Assembly (NCBI GenBank): GCA_002163135.1 | Contig: MAAN01000006.1 | Coordinates: forward strand, 1-64,000 | DNA: 64,000 nt | From: Alphaproteobacteria bacterium 46_93_T64 | Lineage (GTDB): Bacteria > Pseudomonadota > Alphaproteobacteria > Sneathiellales > Sneathiellaceae | Direction: 5' to 3' | Part shown: positions 1 through 8,587 of the stretch, in pieces | How positions within the stretch are numbered: position 1 is the stretch's first letter | Layout of the letters: the number at the start of each line of letters is the position of its first letter | Translations under genes and position numbers: made by a program | The notes under the pieces: generated by a model | What the model saw: only the letters and a program-made list of their open reading frames with translations | The model's database searches: none | Told to the model about the DNA's origin: nothing

Positions 1-716
1 CTCTACATGATTTGACTGTTGCAAGAAAAACAGAACAAATGCGTGTTGATTTCATTGCAAATGCCAGTCATGAACTTCGGACGCCTCTTGCAATATTGGT
101 CGGTTCAATTGAGACCTTGTTAGGGCCAGCCTCTGGAGACGTAAAGGCGCAGGCGAGATTTCTGGATATTATGCAGGCCCAATCAAGCAGGATGTCGCAC
201 TTGATTGATGATCTTCTTTCATTGTCTCAAATTGAAATGGAGGAGCACACACGTCCATCGAAACAGGTGAACCTTAATGAGTTGCTGGACTCAGTAACTC
301 ATATGCTTACAAGCAAAGCCGCAGATTTGGGGAAAAGAATAGATCTGGACCTTTCTCTCGATCCAATAACTGTTATAGGTGAGCCTGATCAACTGTTTCA
401 GGTTTTCACAAATTTAACTGATAATGCCCTGAAATATGGCCGGGAACAGACATCCGTTGCCGTGAAACTTAAGTTATTAGGTAATGATGTTCACGTTTCA
501 ATCGCTGATCAAGGGGAGGGGATCTCTCCGGAACATCTTCCACGTCTGACAGAACGCTTCTATCGCGTAGATACAAACCGCAGTCGGGAAATCGGTGGCA
601 CTGGGCTGGGTCTTGCAATTGTTAAACATATTGTGAGTCGTCACCGCGGGCAGCTTGAAATTGACTCGGTTGTAGGCAAAGGATCTATTTTTACAGTCAA
701 GCTTCCCAAAATTTGA
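1..716 (+). CDS. phoR: Phosphate regulon sensor histidine kinase PhoR, C-terminal part (5' cut by window edge)
   Basis: Membrane sensor kinase that phosphorylates PhoB when phosphate is scarce. The visible part is the cytoplasmic catalytic half: the HisKA dimerisation helix with the phospho-acceptor His in NASHELRTPL, then an HATPase_c domain with N box (FTNLTDNALKYG), G1 box (DQGEGI) and G2 box (GGTGLGLAIVKH). The reading frame is open to the left edge: the codons before the TTG at 12 read L-H-D-L-T, as is usual in PhoR just before HisKA, so the gene starts outside the window and the TTG is not the start. The N-terminal membrane and PAS regions are therefore not visible. It precedes pstSCAB-phoU-phoB in the same direction, the usual alphaproteobacterial order, which supports the assignment. 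Confidence 0.93.
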   Translation, partial: LHDLTVARKTEQMRVDFIANASHELRTPLAILVGSIETLLGPASGDVKAQARFLDIMQAQSSRMSHLIDDLLSLSQIEMEEHTRPSKQVNLNELLDSVTHMLTSKAADLGKRIDLDLSLDPITVIGEPDQLFQVFTNLTDNALKYGREQTSVAVKLKLLGNDVHVSIADQGEGISPEHLPRLTERFYRVDTNRSREIGGTGLGLAIVKHIVSRHRGQLEIDSVVGKGSIFTVKLPKI

Positions 717-760
717 TATAGAAAGGGCAGAAATGCGGGGAAGTAGGGGCCGTAACAATA

Positions 761-779
761 GTGTCACATTAGTGTAGTA
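761..779 (+). promoter_or_regulatory. Candidate Pho box upstream of pstS
   Basis: The bases GTGTCAC-ATTA-GTGTAGT resemble two 7-mers of the PhoB consensus (CTGTCAT) with the canonical 4-base spacer, i.e. an 11-base repeat period. The first half matches 5 of 7 positions, the second only 4 of 7. It lies about 75 bases before the chosen pstS start, in the only gap of the region large enough for a promoter. The downstream -10 region (TAATTG near 786) is poor. Position is good, sequence match is weak. Confidence 0.4.
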
Positions 780-852
780 ATTCCGTAATTGTGAGGCGGC
801 ATTGTCCGTATATCGACAGAAGATACTGTCGTTCACAAAACGGAGAATAGAC

Positions 853-1884
853 GTGCTAAAGAAAACTCTCGGACTAGCTGTCATCGCGACAGTCGCAATC
901 GTTGGCCAGGCTGCCGCTCGTGATCAGATCAGGATCGTTGGCTCTTCAACAGTATTTCCATTTTCAACAACCGTCGCTGAAACTTTCGGTAACAAAGGAA
1001 ATTTCAAAACACCAGTTGTCGAAAGCACTGGTTCAGGCGGCGGATTGAAATTATTTTGCTCAGGTATTGGCGATGCACATCCCGATATCACAAACGCCTC
1101 ACGTCGTATCAAAAAATCTGAAGTATCAAAATGTGCAAAAGCTGGCATTACCGATATCACAGAAGTGAAAGTTGGTTTTGATGGCATTGTTTTGGCGAAC
1201 GCTAAAACGACAGCGCCTATAAGATTGACAAAAAAGCAAATTTTCTTGGCTCTTGCTATGCAAGTTCCCGTAAATGGTAGCTTGATCGCCAATCCATATA
1301 GAACATGGAAAGATATTGATCCATCTCTCCCAAATACAAAAATTGAAGTGCTTGGTCCACCTCCTACCTCTGGAACTCGGGATGCATTTGTTGAACTTGC
1401 CATGGAAGGCGGCGCGAAAAAGTTCCCAAGTCTGAAAGCACTTCGAAAATCCGACAAAAAAGCGTTTAAAGTTATTGCGCATACGGTTCGTGAGGACGGC
1501 GCTTATATTGAGGCCGGTGAAAACGACAATCTGATTGTTCAAAAGCTTGTTGCTAACCCAAACGCAGTTGGCATTTTCGGCTTTAGCTTTCTCGACCAAA
1601 ATTCAGATCGTATTCAGGGCGGAATTATTGAGGGTGTAAAGCCAACTTTTGAAAATATATCAAAAGGCGCGTATGGCATTTCCCGGTCTTTATATTTTTA
1701 TGTGAAGAACGCACATGTTGGTAAAGTTCCTGGTATCAAAGAATTTATCGCAGAATTCACAAGTGAAGATGCCTTCGGCGAGTTTGGCTACCTTACGGAT
1801 AAAGGTCTGATCCCTCTTTCAAAAGAAGAGCGGACAGCAATCCGGAAGCAAGCGACTTCGCTAACAAATCTGAAAATGATGTAA
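853..1884 (+). CDS. pstS: Phosphate ABC transporter, periplasmic phosphate-binding protein PstS
   Basis: High-affinity periplasmic binding protein that delivers orthophosphate to PstCA. The mature part begins with the family motif IVGSSTVFPF and carries ESTGSGGGLKLFC and the PTSGTRDAF phosphate-binding loop; about 343 residues in all. I chose the GTG at 853 because it follows a CGGAGA ribosome site and gives an immediate signal peptide (Lys-Lys, hydrophobic stretch, A-A-A before RDQ). A start at 802 would put 17 charged residues in front of the signal. First gene of the pst operon, separated from pstC by a perfect hairpin. Expected to be PhoB-activated; a weak Pho box lies upstream. Confidence 0.95.
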   Translation: MLKKTLGLAVIATVAIVGQAAARDQIRIVGSSTVFPFSTTVAETFGNKGNFKTPVVESTGSGGGLKLFCSGIGDAHPDITNASRRIKKSEVSKCAKAGITDITEVKVGFDGIVLANAKTTAPIRLTKKQIFLALAMQVPVNGSLIANPYRTWKDIDPSLPNTKIEVLGPPPTSGTRDAFVELAMEGGAKKFPSLKALRKSDKKAFKVIAHTVREDGAYIEAGENDNLIVQKLVANPNAVGIFGFSFLDQNSDRIQGGIIEGVKPTFENISKGAYGISRSLYFYVKNAHVGKVPGIKEFIAEFTSEDAFGEFGYLTDKGLIPLSKEERTAIRKQATSLTNLKMM

Positions 1885-1893
1885 TCATATTTT

Positions 1894-1924
1894 GGGCGGA
1901 TGGGCAATCATCCGCCCTTCTTTT
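1894..1924 (+). terminator. Intercistronic hairpin between pstS and pstC
   Basis: A perfect 9-bp stem (GGGCGGATG at 1894-1902, CATCCGCCC at 1909-1917) with a six-base loop is followed by TTCTTTT. It lies 10 bases after the pstS stop. It has the form of a rho-independent terminator but sits inside an operon, so it probably acts as a partial terminator or 3' stabiliser that lets the binding protein be made in excess over the membrane subunits. Confidence 0.8.
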
Positions 1925-1953
1925 GAATAGAGATCAAAGGAAAAAGTAAACCC

Positions 1954-3195
1954 ATGAGTATTTTACCACTCATAATTCTACTGCTTGCCATGTGTGCCAC
2001 GGGATATTGGTATGGATCGAAAAAAGCCTTATCGGCACCCTTGCCTGTAAGATATTTGAGTTCAGGAAATCCCCATCAATTTGGTCTCTTTGTGGTCGTA
2101 TGGGGAGTGCTCCCGCCTGCAATGTTGTTCATACTCTGGTTGGTTTTTTCTTTTTTACCTATTGATGCAGATGGCAGCATCGCTCAGCAGATTGATAAGG
2201 TGGTTTTCCCTGCTCTGATCATGCTAGGAGCGGCAGCAGGATTGTATATGGCAATCCGAGAAATAAACCCTAAGCTTCGCGTTAGAAAGTCTCTAGAACG
2301 GTGTGTATATGCTGCCCTGCTTCTGGCCTCGACATTATCCGTTTTTACGACTGTAGGTATTGTGTTGTCCTTGTTGTTTGAGACGATACAGTTCTTTGAA
2401 AAAGTTCCTTATTCCGAGTTCTTTTTGGCATTAGACTGGAGCCCCCAAACAGCAATGCGGGCTGACCAAGTAGGGTCTTCGGGCTCTTTTGGCGCTGTGC
2501 CCTTATTCACGGGGACGATGCTAATTACATTCATTGCAATGATCGTCGCAGTCCCTCTTGGATTGATGAGTGCCATCTATATGACTGAATATGCCAGTCG
2601 GCGTTTTAGGGCGACGGTTAAACCGATACTGGAAATACTGGCTGGTATTCCAACAGTTGTGTACGGTTTTTTTGCGGCCCTCACTGTGGGCGTATTCTTC
2701 AGAGATGTCGGAACTGCAATTGGACTTGACGTGGTAACGGAAAGTGCCCTTGCCGCAGGTGTTGTGATGGGGATGATGATCATCCCGTTTATATCTTCTC
2801 TAAGCGATGACGTTATTATGGCCGTTCCGCAAAACCTTCGGGATGCCTCATACGGTCTAGGTGCCACTAAGTCAGAAACTGTTCTTAAAGTTATCATTCC
2901 TGCAGCCCTTCCAGGGATTGTCGGTGCGATTTTGCTGGCAATGAGTCGTGCCATCGGAGAGACGATGATCGTTGTAATGGCTGCAGGATTTGCCGCTAAC
3001 CTAACAGCGAACCCACTTGAAGCCGTCACTACAGTAACCGTGCAAATCGTCGGACTACTGGTTGGAGATCAGGAGTTTGATAGTGCAAAAACACTTGCAG
3101 CTTTTGCCCTCGCCCTCACTCTTTTTGTAATCACGCTGTGTTTGAATGTGATCGCCTTGTTGGTTGTCCGAAAATATAGAGAAAAGTATGACTGA
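1954..3195 (+). CDS. pstC: Phosphate ABC transporter permease PstC
   Basis: One of the two inner-membrane permease subunits of the high-affinity phosphate importer. 413 residues, about 90 longer than E. coli PstC. The first ~170 residues hold extra membrane segments (the PstC N-terminal extension known in many Alphaproteobacteria); the C-terminal part is the ordinary permease domain with SGSFGAVPLFTGTM, the PTVVYGFFA stretch, and the EAA loop region DASYGLGATKSETVLKVIIP. Start ATG 1954 follows AAAGGA. Its 3' end overlaps the start of pstA by 8 bases, implying translational coupling. Confidence 0.94.
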   Translation: MSILPLIILLLAMCATGYWYGSKKALSAPLPVRYLSSGNPHQFGLFVVVWGVLPPAMLFILWLVFSFLPIDADGSIAQQIDKVVFPALIMLGAAAGLYMAIREINPKLRVRKSLERCVYAALLLASTLSVFTTVGIVLSLLFETIQFFEKVPYSEFFLALDWSPQTAMRADQVGSSGSFGAVPLFTGTMLITFIAMIVAVPLGLMSAIYMTEYASRRFRATVKPILEILAGIPTVVYGFFAALTVGVFFRDVGTAIGLDVVTESALAAGVVMGMMIIPFISSLSDDVIMAVPQNLRDASYGLGATKSETVLKVIIPAALPGIVGAILLAMSRAIGETMIVVMAAGFAANLTANPLEAVTTVTVQIVGLLVGDQEFDSAKTLAAFALALTLFVITLCLNVIALLVVRKYREKYD

Positions 3196-4495
3196 TACTC
3201 AAGAGCTCAAAGAAAAAGTAAGTTGGGTCACGGACGATGCTATGGAGAAGCTTGCAAGGCGCCATCGTTCAGAACGTAGGTTCAAACGTTTGGGTCTGTC
3301 TGCCATCGTAATTGCCCTGGTAATGCTCGCAACTTTGTTGGTGAGTATTATTGGTAGAGGCTACACCGCATTTATTCAGACTACGATTACTCTGGATGTG
3401 ACGTTTAGTGAGGCGATTATTGATCCTAAGGGGGCACGGGATCATAAAACACTTAAAGCAGCCTCATACAGAACACTGATCAGAGAAGCCCTTCGAAAAG
3501 AATTTCCCGATGTGAGTACTCGCAAAGATCTTAGAGCCCTTTTTGGTCTTATAAGTAAAGGCGCAGTACAGGAGTTCCGGGATCTGGTGATTTCAGATCC
3601 AGATTTGATCGGTACGACGTCCTCGGTTGAGCTAACTGCCAGTGATGATATTGATATGTTTAGTAAAGGATATATCTCTCGGAATGTGTCTGAAGAGGAC
3701 AGGCGTGTTAAAGACATAGAGATAAAATGGTTTGATCAATTGCAATCAAATAATGCTATTCAAACCGTCTTTAATAAGCGTTTTTTTACAGGTGGCGACA
3801 GCCGTGAGCCGGAAGTTGCTGGTATAATGGGGGCCTTGGTAGGTTCTCTCTACACATTGTTGATTACCTTTATTATTTCTTTTCCAATTGGTCTGATGTC
3901 GGCGATTTATTTGGAAGAATTTGCGCCAAAGAACAAAATTACAGTCTTGATCGAAGTTAATATCAACAACTTGGCCGCTGTTCCTTCAATCGTTTACGGG
4001 TTGTTAGGTGTGGCGTTGTTTTTAAATGTGGCTCATATGCCAAGATCCGCGCCACTGGTAGGCGGACTGACTTTGGCGCTAATGACGTTGCCCACAATCA
4101 TTATTGCCGCGCGCGCCTCTATTCGCGCTGTGCCCGATAGCATTCGAAATGCGGCTCTTGCTTTGGGAGCATCGAAACAACAGTCGGTCTTTCATCATGT
4201 GCTGCCTCTATCCATGCCTGGTATTCTGACAGGAACAATTATTGGGCTTTCACAAGCGCTCGGGGAAACGGCCCCCCTTCTGATGATCGGGATGGTCGCT
4301 TTTATCGTAGATATTCCCGGTGGCGTTACGGATCCGGCTACTGTCTTACCGGTCCAGATCTTCCTTTGGGCGGATAGCCCAGAACGTGCATTCGTCGAGA
4401 AGACATCCGGTGCAATTATCGTTCTTTTAGGATTTCTTGTTTTCATGAATGCAATTGCAGTGTTGCTGCGCAAAAAATTTGAACGTCGTTGGTAG
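3188..4495 (+). CDS. pstA: Phosphate ABC transporter permease PstA
   Basis: Second permease subunit of the phosphate importer. About 435 residues, longer than E. coli PstA (296) because of an N-terminal extension: one membrane helix (residues ~30-55) followed by a ~170-residue soluble, presumably periplasmic, region, the arrangement known as DUF3333. The C-terminal permease domain shows [19 protein letters not shown] and the EAA-type stretch [21 protein letters not shown] chose ATG 3188 rather than TTG 3164 because it follows a GAGAAAAG site and gives a short 8-base overlap with pstC. Confidence 0.93.
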   Translation: MTDTQELKEKVSWVTDDAMEKLARRHRSERRFKRLGLSAIVIALVMLATLLVSIIGRGYTAFIQTTITLDVTFSEAIIDPKGARDHKTLKAASYRTLIREALRKEFPDVSTRKDLRALFGLISKGAVQEFRDLVISDPDLIGTTSSVELTASDDIDMFSKGYISRNVSEEDRRVKDIEIKWFDQLQSNNAIQTVFNKRFFTGGDSREPEVAGIMGALVGSLYTLLITFIISFPIGLMSAIYLEEFAPKNKITVLIEVNINNLAAVPSIVYGLLGVALFLNVAHMPRSAPLVGGLTLALMTLPTIIIAARASIRAVPDSIRNAALALGASKQQSVFHHVLPLSMPGILTGTIIGLSQALGETAPLLMIGMVAFIVDIPGGVTDPATVLPVQIFLWADSPERAFVEKTSGAIIVLLGFLVFMNAIAVLLRKKFERRW

Positions 4496-4509
4496 AAAGA
4501 ATATTTGAT

Positions 4510-5310
4510 ATGCAAATGTTGGCTAAAGATATGAATACGGTATACAACGACACAAAATCCATAATTTCTGCAAAAGACGTGAGTGTTTTCTATGGAGAAA
4601 AGCGGGCGCTAAAAAGCGTCAGTCTAGATATTCCGGAAAATCAGATTACGGCATTGATTGGCCCGTCAGGTTGTGGAAAATCTACTTTCCTACGCTGTCT
4701 GAACCGCATGAATGATACCATTGAAAACTGCCGTGTAGAGGGCAATATCACCGTGGACGGGCAAGACATATATGCACCTCATGTTGATGAAGTTTTGCTG
4801 CGAGCACGTGTTGGAATGGTTTTTCAAAAGGCAAACCCTTTTCCCAAATCAATTTATGACAATGTTGCGTATGCACCTCGTATCCATGGGCTCGCCAAAA
4901 ATAAAGATGAGTTGGATGATATCGTGCTGGCCAGCCTTGAAAAGGCAGGTCTGTTGGATGAAGTGAAAGATCTTCTCAACGAGTCAGGAACCGGGCTTTC
5001 TGGAGGACAGCAGCAACGCTTGTGCATCGCACGTGCTCTTGCAGTGCAACCTGATATAATATTGATGGATGAACCTTGTTCTGCTCTTGATCCCATTGCA
5101 ACAGCTAAAGTCGAAGAACTTATTGAAGAGCTCCGAAAAAATTACACAATTATTATTGTCACCCATTCTATGCAACAGGCCGCGCGAATATCTCAGAAAA
5201 CGGCCTTCTTCCACTTGGGCGAAATTGTTGAAATTGGAGAAACGGAACAGCTTTTTACCAGCCCGAATGATAAGCGGACCCAAGGTTACATAACCGGACG
5301 CTTCGGCTAA
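4510..5310 (+). CDS. pstB: Phosphate ABC transporter ATP-binding protein PstB
   Basis: Cytoplasmic ATPase that powers PstCA and takes part in Pho signalling with PhoU. Motifs are complete: Walker [11 protein letters not shown]-loop at [12 protein letters not shown], signature LSGGQQQR, Walker [14 protein letters not shown], and the switch His in [12 protein letters not shown]; about 266 residues, close to the family norm. Several in-frame starts exist (TTG 4489, ATG 4510, 4516, 4531). ATG 4510 is preferred because GAAAGA lies nine bases upstream; the exact start is uncertain. Gap to pstA is 14 bases. Confidence 0.96.
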   Translation: MQMLAKDMNTVYNDTKSIISAKDVSVFYGEKRALKSVSLDIPENQITALIGPSGCGKSTFLRCLNRMNDTIENCRVEGNITVDGQDIYAPHVDEVLLRARVGMVFQKANPFPKSIYDNVAYAPRIHGLAKNKDELDDIVLASLEKAGLLDEVKDLLNESGTGLSGGQQQRLCIARALAVQPDIILMDEPCSALDPIATAKVEELIEELRKNYTIIIVTHSMQQAARISQKTAFFHLGEIVEIGETEQLFTSPNDKRTQGYITGRFG

Positions 5311-5339
5311 TTTTGGATTCACGTATAAGGATAGAGATT

Positions 5340-6086
5340 ATGGGCAGTACAGACCATATCGTTAGCTCGTTTGACGATGAACTTCAGGAAATACGCAACG
5401 CCATTATTGAAATGGGTGGCTTGGCAGCATCTCAATTGGAGTCTGCTACTCGCGCTCTTGTTGATCGTAATACGGATTTGGCGCAACGAACCATTGAAAC
5501 CGATGCTGAAATTGATGCGCTTGAAAAGAGCATCGACAATATGGCAATTAGATTGCTCGCTCTTCGGAACCCTGTAGCTGATGACTTGAGGTTGGTTATC
5601 TCAGGGTTGAAAATGGCATCCTTGCTAGAGCGTGTTGCTGATTACGCGGCAAATATGGGGAAAAGGGGCATTGCACTTAATCAGGCTCCCGTAATCCGGA
5701 TGGTTTCAGCGATCCCGCGGATGAGTGAACTTGTACGGCGAATGATTGATGATATCTTGGCGGCGTACGCTCAGAATGATGCAAATTTAGCCCTTGATGT
5801 TTGGAGGCGTGATCAGGAAGTTGATCAACTTTATAACAGTATGTTTCGAGAACTCCTCACGTATATGATGGAGGATCCTCGAAGTATTACAAGTTGCACG
5901 CATTTGATCTTTATGGCCAAAAATATTGAGCGTATAGGGGATCATATGACAAATATTGCTGAAATAATTATATATCAAATAACTGGCAACACGCCGACTG
6001 AATCCAGACCAAAAGCCGATATAACCAGTACAACGATGATTGAGAATGAACTATCTCTGTCTTCGACTAATGAAGGTGATAAATGA
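5340..6086 (+). CDS. phoU: Phosphate transport regulator PhoU
   Basis: Negative regulator of the Pho response that links PstB to PhoR. 248 residues, all-helical, with two PhoU repeats; metal-binding-type motifs are visible as E-x3-D around DTDAEIDALEKSIDN (first repeat) and RDQEVDQLYNSMFRELL (second), and the AKNIERIGDHMTNIAE motif near the C terminus. ATG 5340 is chosen over TTG 5313 because of the AAGG site upstream. The stop codon overlaps the phoB start (ATGA), indicating coupling. Confidence 0.95.
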   Translation: MGSTDHIVSSFDDELQEIRNAIIEMGGLAASQLESATRALVDRNTDLAQRTIETDAEIDALEKSIDNMAIRLLALRNPVADDLRLVISGLKMASLLERVADYAANMGKRGIALNQAPVIRMVSAIPRMSELVRRMIDDILAAYAQNDANLALDVWRRDQEVDQLYNSMFRELLTYMMEDPRSITSCTHLIFMAKNIERIGDHMTNIAEIIIYQITGNTPTESRPKADITSTTMIENELSLSSTNEGDK

Positions 6087-6763
6087 GAATACTAATTGTT
6101 GAAGACGAGCCGGCTATGGTTGAGCTGCTTCGCTATAATCTGGAAAGTGAGGGTTTCGATGTAAGCTCTGCGCAAGATGGGGAAGAGGCAATGTTAAGCA
6201 TTGAAGAGCAGACGCCGGATATGGTGTTGTTAGATTGGATGCTCCCCAAGATTTCAGGAATAGAGATATGCAGACGTCTTCGTCTGAGCAGTGACTACAG
6301 AAATTTACCTGTCATTATGATCACGGCACGGGGCGAGGAAAGTGATCGTATCCGTGGATTGGATGTTGGGGCTGACGATTATGTGGCAAAACCATTTTCA
6401 CCCGCCGAATTATTAGCACGTATTCGCGCAGTTCTTCGGAGGCATAATCCCGATATTAGCGGAGATACAATCACTATTGCTGATGTAACCCTGGATTTGG
6501 TTGCGTATAAAGTGAACCGCTCTGGCCTAGACTTACATTTAGGACCTACTGAATTCAAACTTCTTCGCTTTTTTATGGAACGCGCAGGGCGTGTCTTGAC
6601 CCGTGAACAGCTATTAGATGGTGTTTGGGGGCATAATGTTTATGTCGAAGATCGGACGGTTGATGTTCATATTCGGCGTTTGCGAAAAGCACTAAATAGC
6701 AACGACGGTACTGATCTGATCCGAACTGTTAGAGCTGTTGGATATTGTTTTGAAAAGGGCTAA
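6083..6763 (+). CDS. phoB: Phosphate regulon response regulator PhoB
   Basis: OmpR-type transcription activator that binds Pho boxes when phosphorylated by PhoR. Receiver domain (residues ~1-120) has the acidic pair in VEDEP, the phospho-acceptor Asp in VLLDWMLP, the switch Thr in MITARG and Lys in YVAKPFSP. The winged-helix domain carries LGPTEFKLLRFFMERAGRVLTREQLL and VDVHIRRLRKAL. 226 residues, normal length. Last gene of the operon; the next genes are on the opposite strand ten bases away. Confidence 0.97.
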   Translation: MRILIVEDEPAMVELLRYNLESEGFDVSSAQDGEEAMLSIEEQTPDMVLLDWMLPKISGIEICRRLRLSSDYRNLPVIMITARGEESDRIRGLDVGADDYVAKPFSPAELLARIRAVLRRHNPDISGDTITIADVTLDLVAYKVNRSGLDLHLGPTEFKLLRFFMERAGRVLTREQLLDGVWGHNVYVEDRTVDVHIRRLRKALNSNDGTDLIRTVRAVGYCFEKG

Positions 6764-6772
6764 GGCGCCCTG

Positions 6773-7414
6773 TTATTTCGGTGCGTCCGATACGTGACTG
6801 CGGAGTTTTTCAAGTAAGCCTTCGACTTCGCCGCCATTTCGACTGACAACGGAAGAAAACTCTTCACGGTGGGTTAAAGCCATGCTGACATTTTCAACTA
6901 TCATGTCGATGATTTTTTGCTCACCTTTTTTCGTGTTGCGAACACGCCAGTCCAGTTTGATTGGAGGACCTTTTGGTCTTAGAATTTGAGAGTTGACCAA
7001 AACTTCTTTCTTGTTCAAAGGGGTGGCTTTAACAATTTTCAAGTTTTCACCGGCATAGTCACCGATGCGTTTTTGGTATGTCACGATGATATATTGTTGG
7101 AACAAGCTTTGAAATTCGGCTTGTTGTTCTTTACTCGCTTTTTTCCAGTGTTTTCCAAGAACGAACCTACCGATTAGCGGCATATTAAAGTTCGTTTTAA
7201 TCAACTTGGTAAAACCAACGCGTTTGTCATCTGCAGAAACGTCAGCATTTGAAAGCAAGTTTACTGCTTCTGTTCCCAGTTTTTCAACTAGGCCAATGGC
7301 TGAAGTTTCTCTAGCCGTTTCAGCGTAGGCGGAGGATACAGGCGTTACAAGCAACGGAGCAGTAACCAAGAATGGCGCTGCGACAGCCAAGATCATCAGT
7401 TTTTTAACTAGCAT
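6773..7414 (-). CDS. mlaC: Phospholipid-binding periplasmic protein MlaC (Ttg2D family)
   Basis: Periplasmic shuttle that carries phospholipids between the outer-membrane MlaA complex and the inner-membrane MlaFEDB transporter. 213 residues with an N-terminal signal peptide (LVKKLMILAVAAPFLV ... SSAYA) and the MlaC/Ttg2 fold signature: FTKLIKTNFNMPLIGRFVLGKHWK, then EQQAEFQSLFQQYIIVTYQKRI. It lies 15 bases downstream of mlaA on the same strand, so the two are one transcript. The transporter genes mlaFED are not in this window. Convergent with phoB. Confidence 0.9.
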   Translation of the reverse strand: MLVKKLMILAVAAPFLVTAPLLVTPVSSAYAETARETSAIGLVEKLGTEAVNLLSNADVSADDKRVGFTKLIKTNFNMPLIGRFVLGKHWKKASKEQQAEFQSLFQQYIIVTYQKRIGDYAGENLKIVKATPLNKKEVLVNSQILRPKGPPIKLDWRVRNTKKGEQKIIDMIVENVSMALTHREEFSSVVSRNGGEVEGLLEKLRSHVSDAPK

Positions 7415-7429
7415 CCTCGGGTCTCCAGC

Positions 7430-8284
7430 TTAGTTTGCGATAGAGGACGCTTTTTTTGAAGTTGCATCATCATCTTCGAACAGCAGAGATACGCTATCAC
7501 TAGCAGGCTGATCATCTTCCATTTCAAAAGAAATGTCGGGAAGAGGGGTCATTTCACCTTTACCATCCAAAATCAGGTTCTTGCGATTCTGACGGTACAA
7601 GCTTCTGACAGCAGCATAGAAGTCGATGGAATTTTTCTCAATTTCATCAAGAGATTCGATCGACTTCGAGCGGAAATCGACTACATTTCCGGCTGCTCGG
7701 TAAAGGGCAAAATTAGCAACATCATTGTTGCGAGCAACAAGATTTGCTGGATCTATGAAATACTCTCCCACGATACCTACAGCTTCGCGTGATGTATTTG
7801 GGCCAAGAATTGGCAGAACTAAATAAGGACCCTCAGAGATACCCCAAACTGCGAACGTTTGACCTAAATCTTCATTTTGGGTGTCTAGTTTCGCAACGTC
7901 AAACAATCCGCCGATACCGAGGAAAGTGTTTGTGAAAAAAGCGCCCATGTTGTCGCCGGCGCCATCTAAGTCGCCTTGCGCAATGTTATTCAGAAAGTAG
8001 ATTGGCTGTGAAAGGTTATGTAAGAAGTTACTTACGCTTTCTTGAACGCCTTCAGGTAAAGCATCCCGGTAAATGTGGGCTATTGGCTTAAGCGCAACAG
8101 CGTCAATAGCGTTGTTTACGTCGAAAAAGTAACGGTTTAACGGCTCAATCGGATCATGAACTTCATTGTAAGTCACGTTTGTTGTGTCATCACCAGGAGG
8201 TGTCGCACACCCGCCAAGCAAGCCTGCCATCGCTATGGCTACACAGCTACTAACCAGTGTTGATTTAAACTTCTTTGAAATCAT
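7430..8284 (-). CDS. mlaA: Outer-membrane lipid asymmetry lipoprotein MlaA (VacJ)
   Basis: Lipoprotein that removes mislocalised phospholipids from the outer leaflet of the outer membrane and hands them to MlaC. 284 residues. A lipoprotein signal peptide ends at the lipobox LLGGC (Cys26). The MlaA core follows, with DPIEPLNRYFFDVNNAID, the NFLHNLSQPIYFLNNIAQGD stretch, FFTNTFLGIGGLFDVA, and GPYLVLPILGPNTSREAVG. The last ~40 residues are acidic and Ser-rich and look disordered. First gene of a two-gene minus-strand operon with mlaC. Confidence 0.93.
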   Translation of the reverse strand: MISKKFKSTLVSSCVAIAMAGLLGGCATPPGDDTTNVTYNEVHDPIEPLNRYFFDVNNAIDAVALKPIAHIYRDALPEGVQESVSNFLHNLSQPIYFLNNIAQGDLDGAGDNMGAFFTNTFLGIGGLFDVAKLDTQNEDLGQTFAVWGISEGPYLVLPILGPNTSREAVGIVGEYFIDPANLVARNNDVANFALYRAAGNVVDFRSKSIESLDEIEKNSIDFYAAVRSLYRQNRKNLILDGKGEMTPLPDISFEMEDDQPASDSVSLLFEDDDATSKKASSIAN

Positions 8285-8587
8285 TTCTTCACCCAGCTCT
8301 TTTCCAACAGCTTTTAAGACGTTCTGTAAACAAGCACATTAAACGTTACAAAAGTCTTTATCATTAGAAAACAAAACAAACCGACAAATCGAACTACAAA
8401 ACGTTCGATATCAAATTAACACACTTGTTCAGTTTATTAACACACGAAAAATGCAATGGCTAGTATCGGATTGTAGTGTTTGTTCTTTCAAAATTTCTGT
8501 GTTGCCTAAAAGTCGCGAGGAATTAGATATGTACAAAGATATAAATATATGTTTATATCATCAGGTAATTTATTGGATTGGTTAAGT
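8285..8587. other. Divergent intergenic region mlaA / methionine regulator
   Basis: About 300 AT-rich bases between two divergent genes. It must carry both promoters. Near the right-hand gene there is a striking perfect palindrome (listed separately). The left two thirds hold short repeats of AAACGTT (near 8341 and 8400) but no hairpin or riboswitch fold that I can recognise; in particular I see no SAM or cobalamin riboswitch. Confidence 0.6.
8538..8559. promoter_or_regulatory. Perfect palindrome, candidate operator of the ArsR-methyltransferase regulator
   Basis: Arms GATATAAA (8538-8545) and TTTATATC (8552-8559) are perfect inverted complements separated by six bases. Imperfect, AT-rich palindromes of this kind are typical operators of ArsR-family dimers. 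It lies 29 bases before the regulator start chosen here, so it would block RNA polymerase and give autoregulation of the regulator-metF-metH unit. The ATG at 8549 falls inside the palindrome, an argument against that codon as the start. Confidence 0.6.

Noticed and set aside
924-1599. Open frames of 157-177 codons antisense to pstS
   Set aside because: pstS is clearly the coding strand with signal peptide and family motifs; the antisense products show no family features.
6754-6776. Terminator between phoB and mlaC
   Set aside because: Only a 5-bp stem (AGGGC/GCCCT) with a poor T-run; too weak to call.
8285-8587. SAM riboswitch upstream of the metF-metH unit
   Set aside because: No conserved SAM-I, SAM-II or SAH pairing pattern is seen; the palindrome fits a protein operator better.
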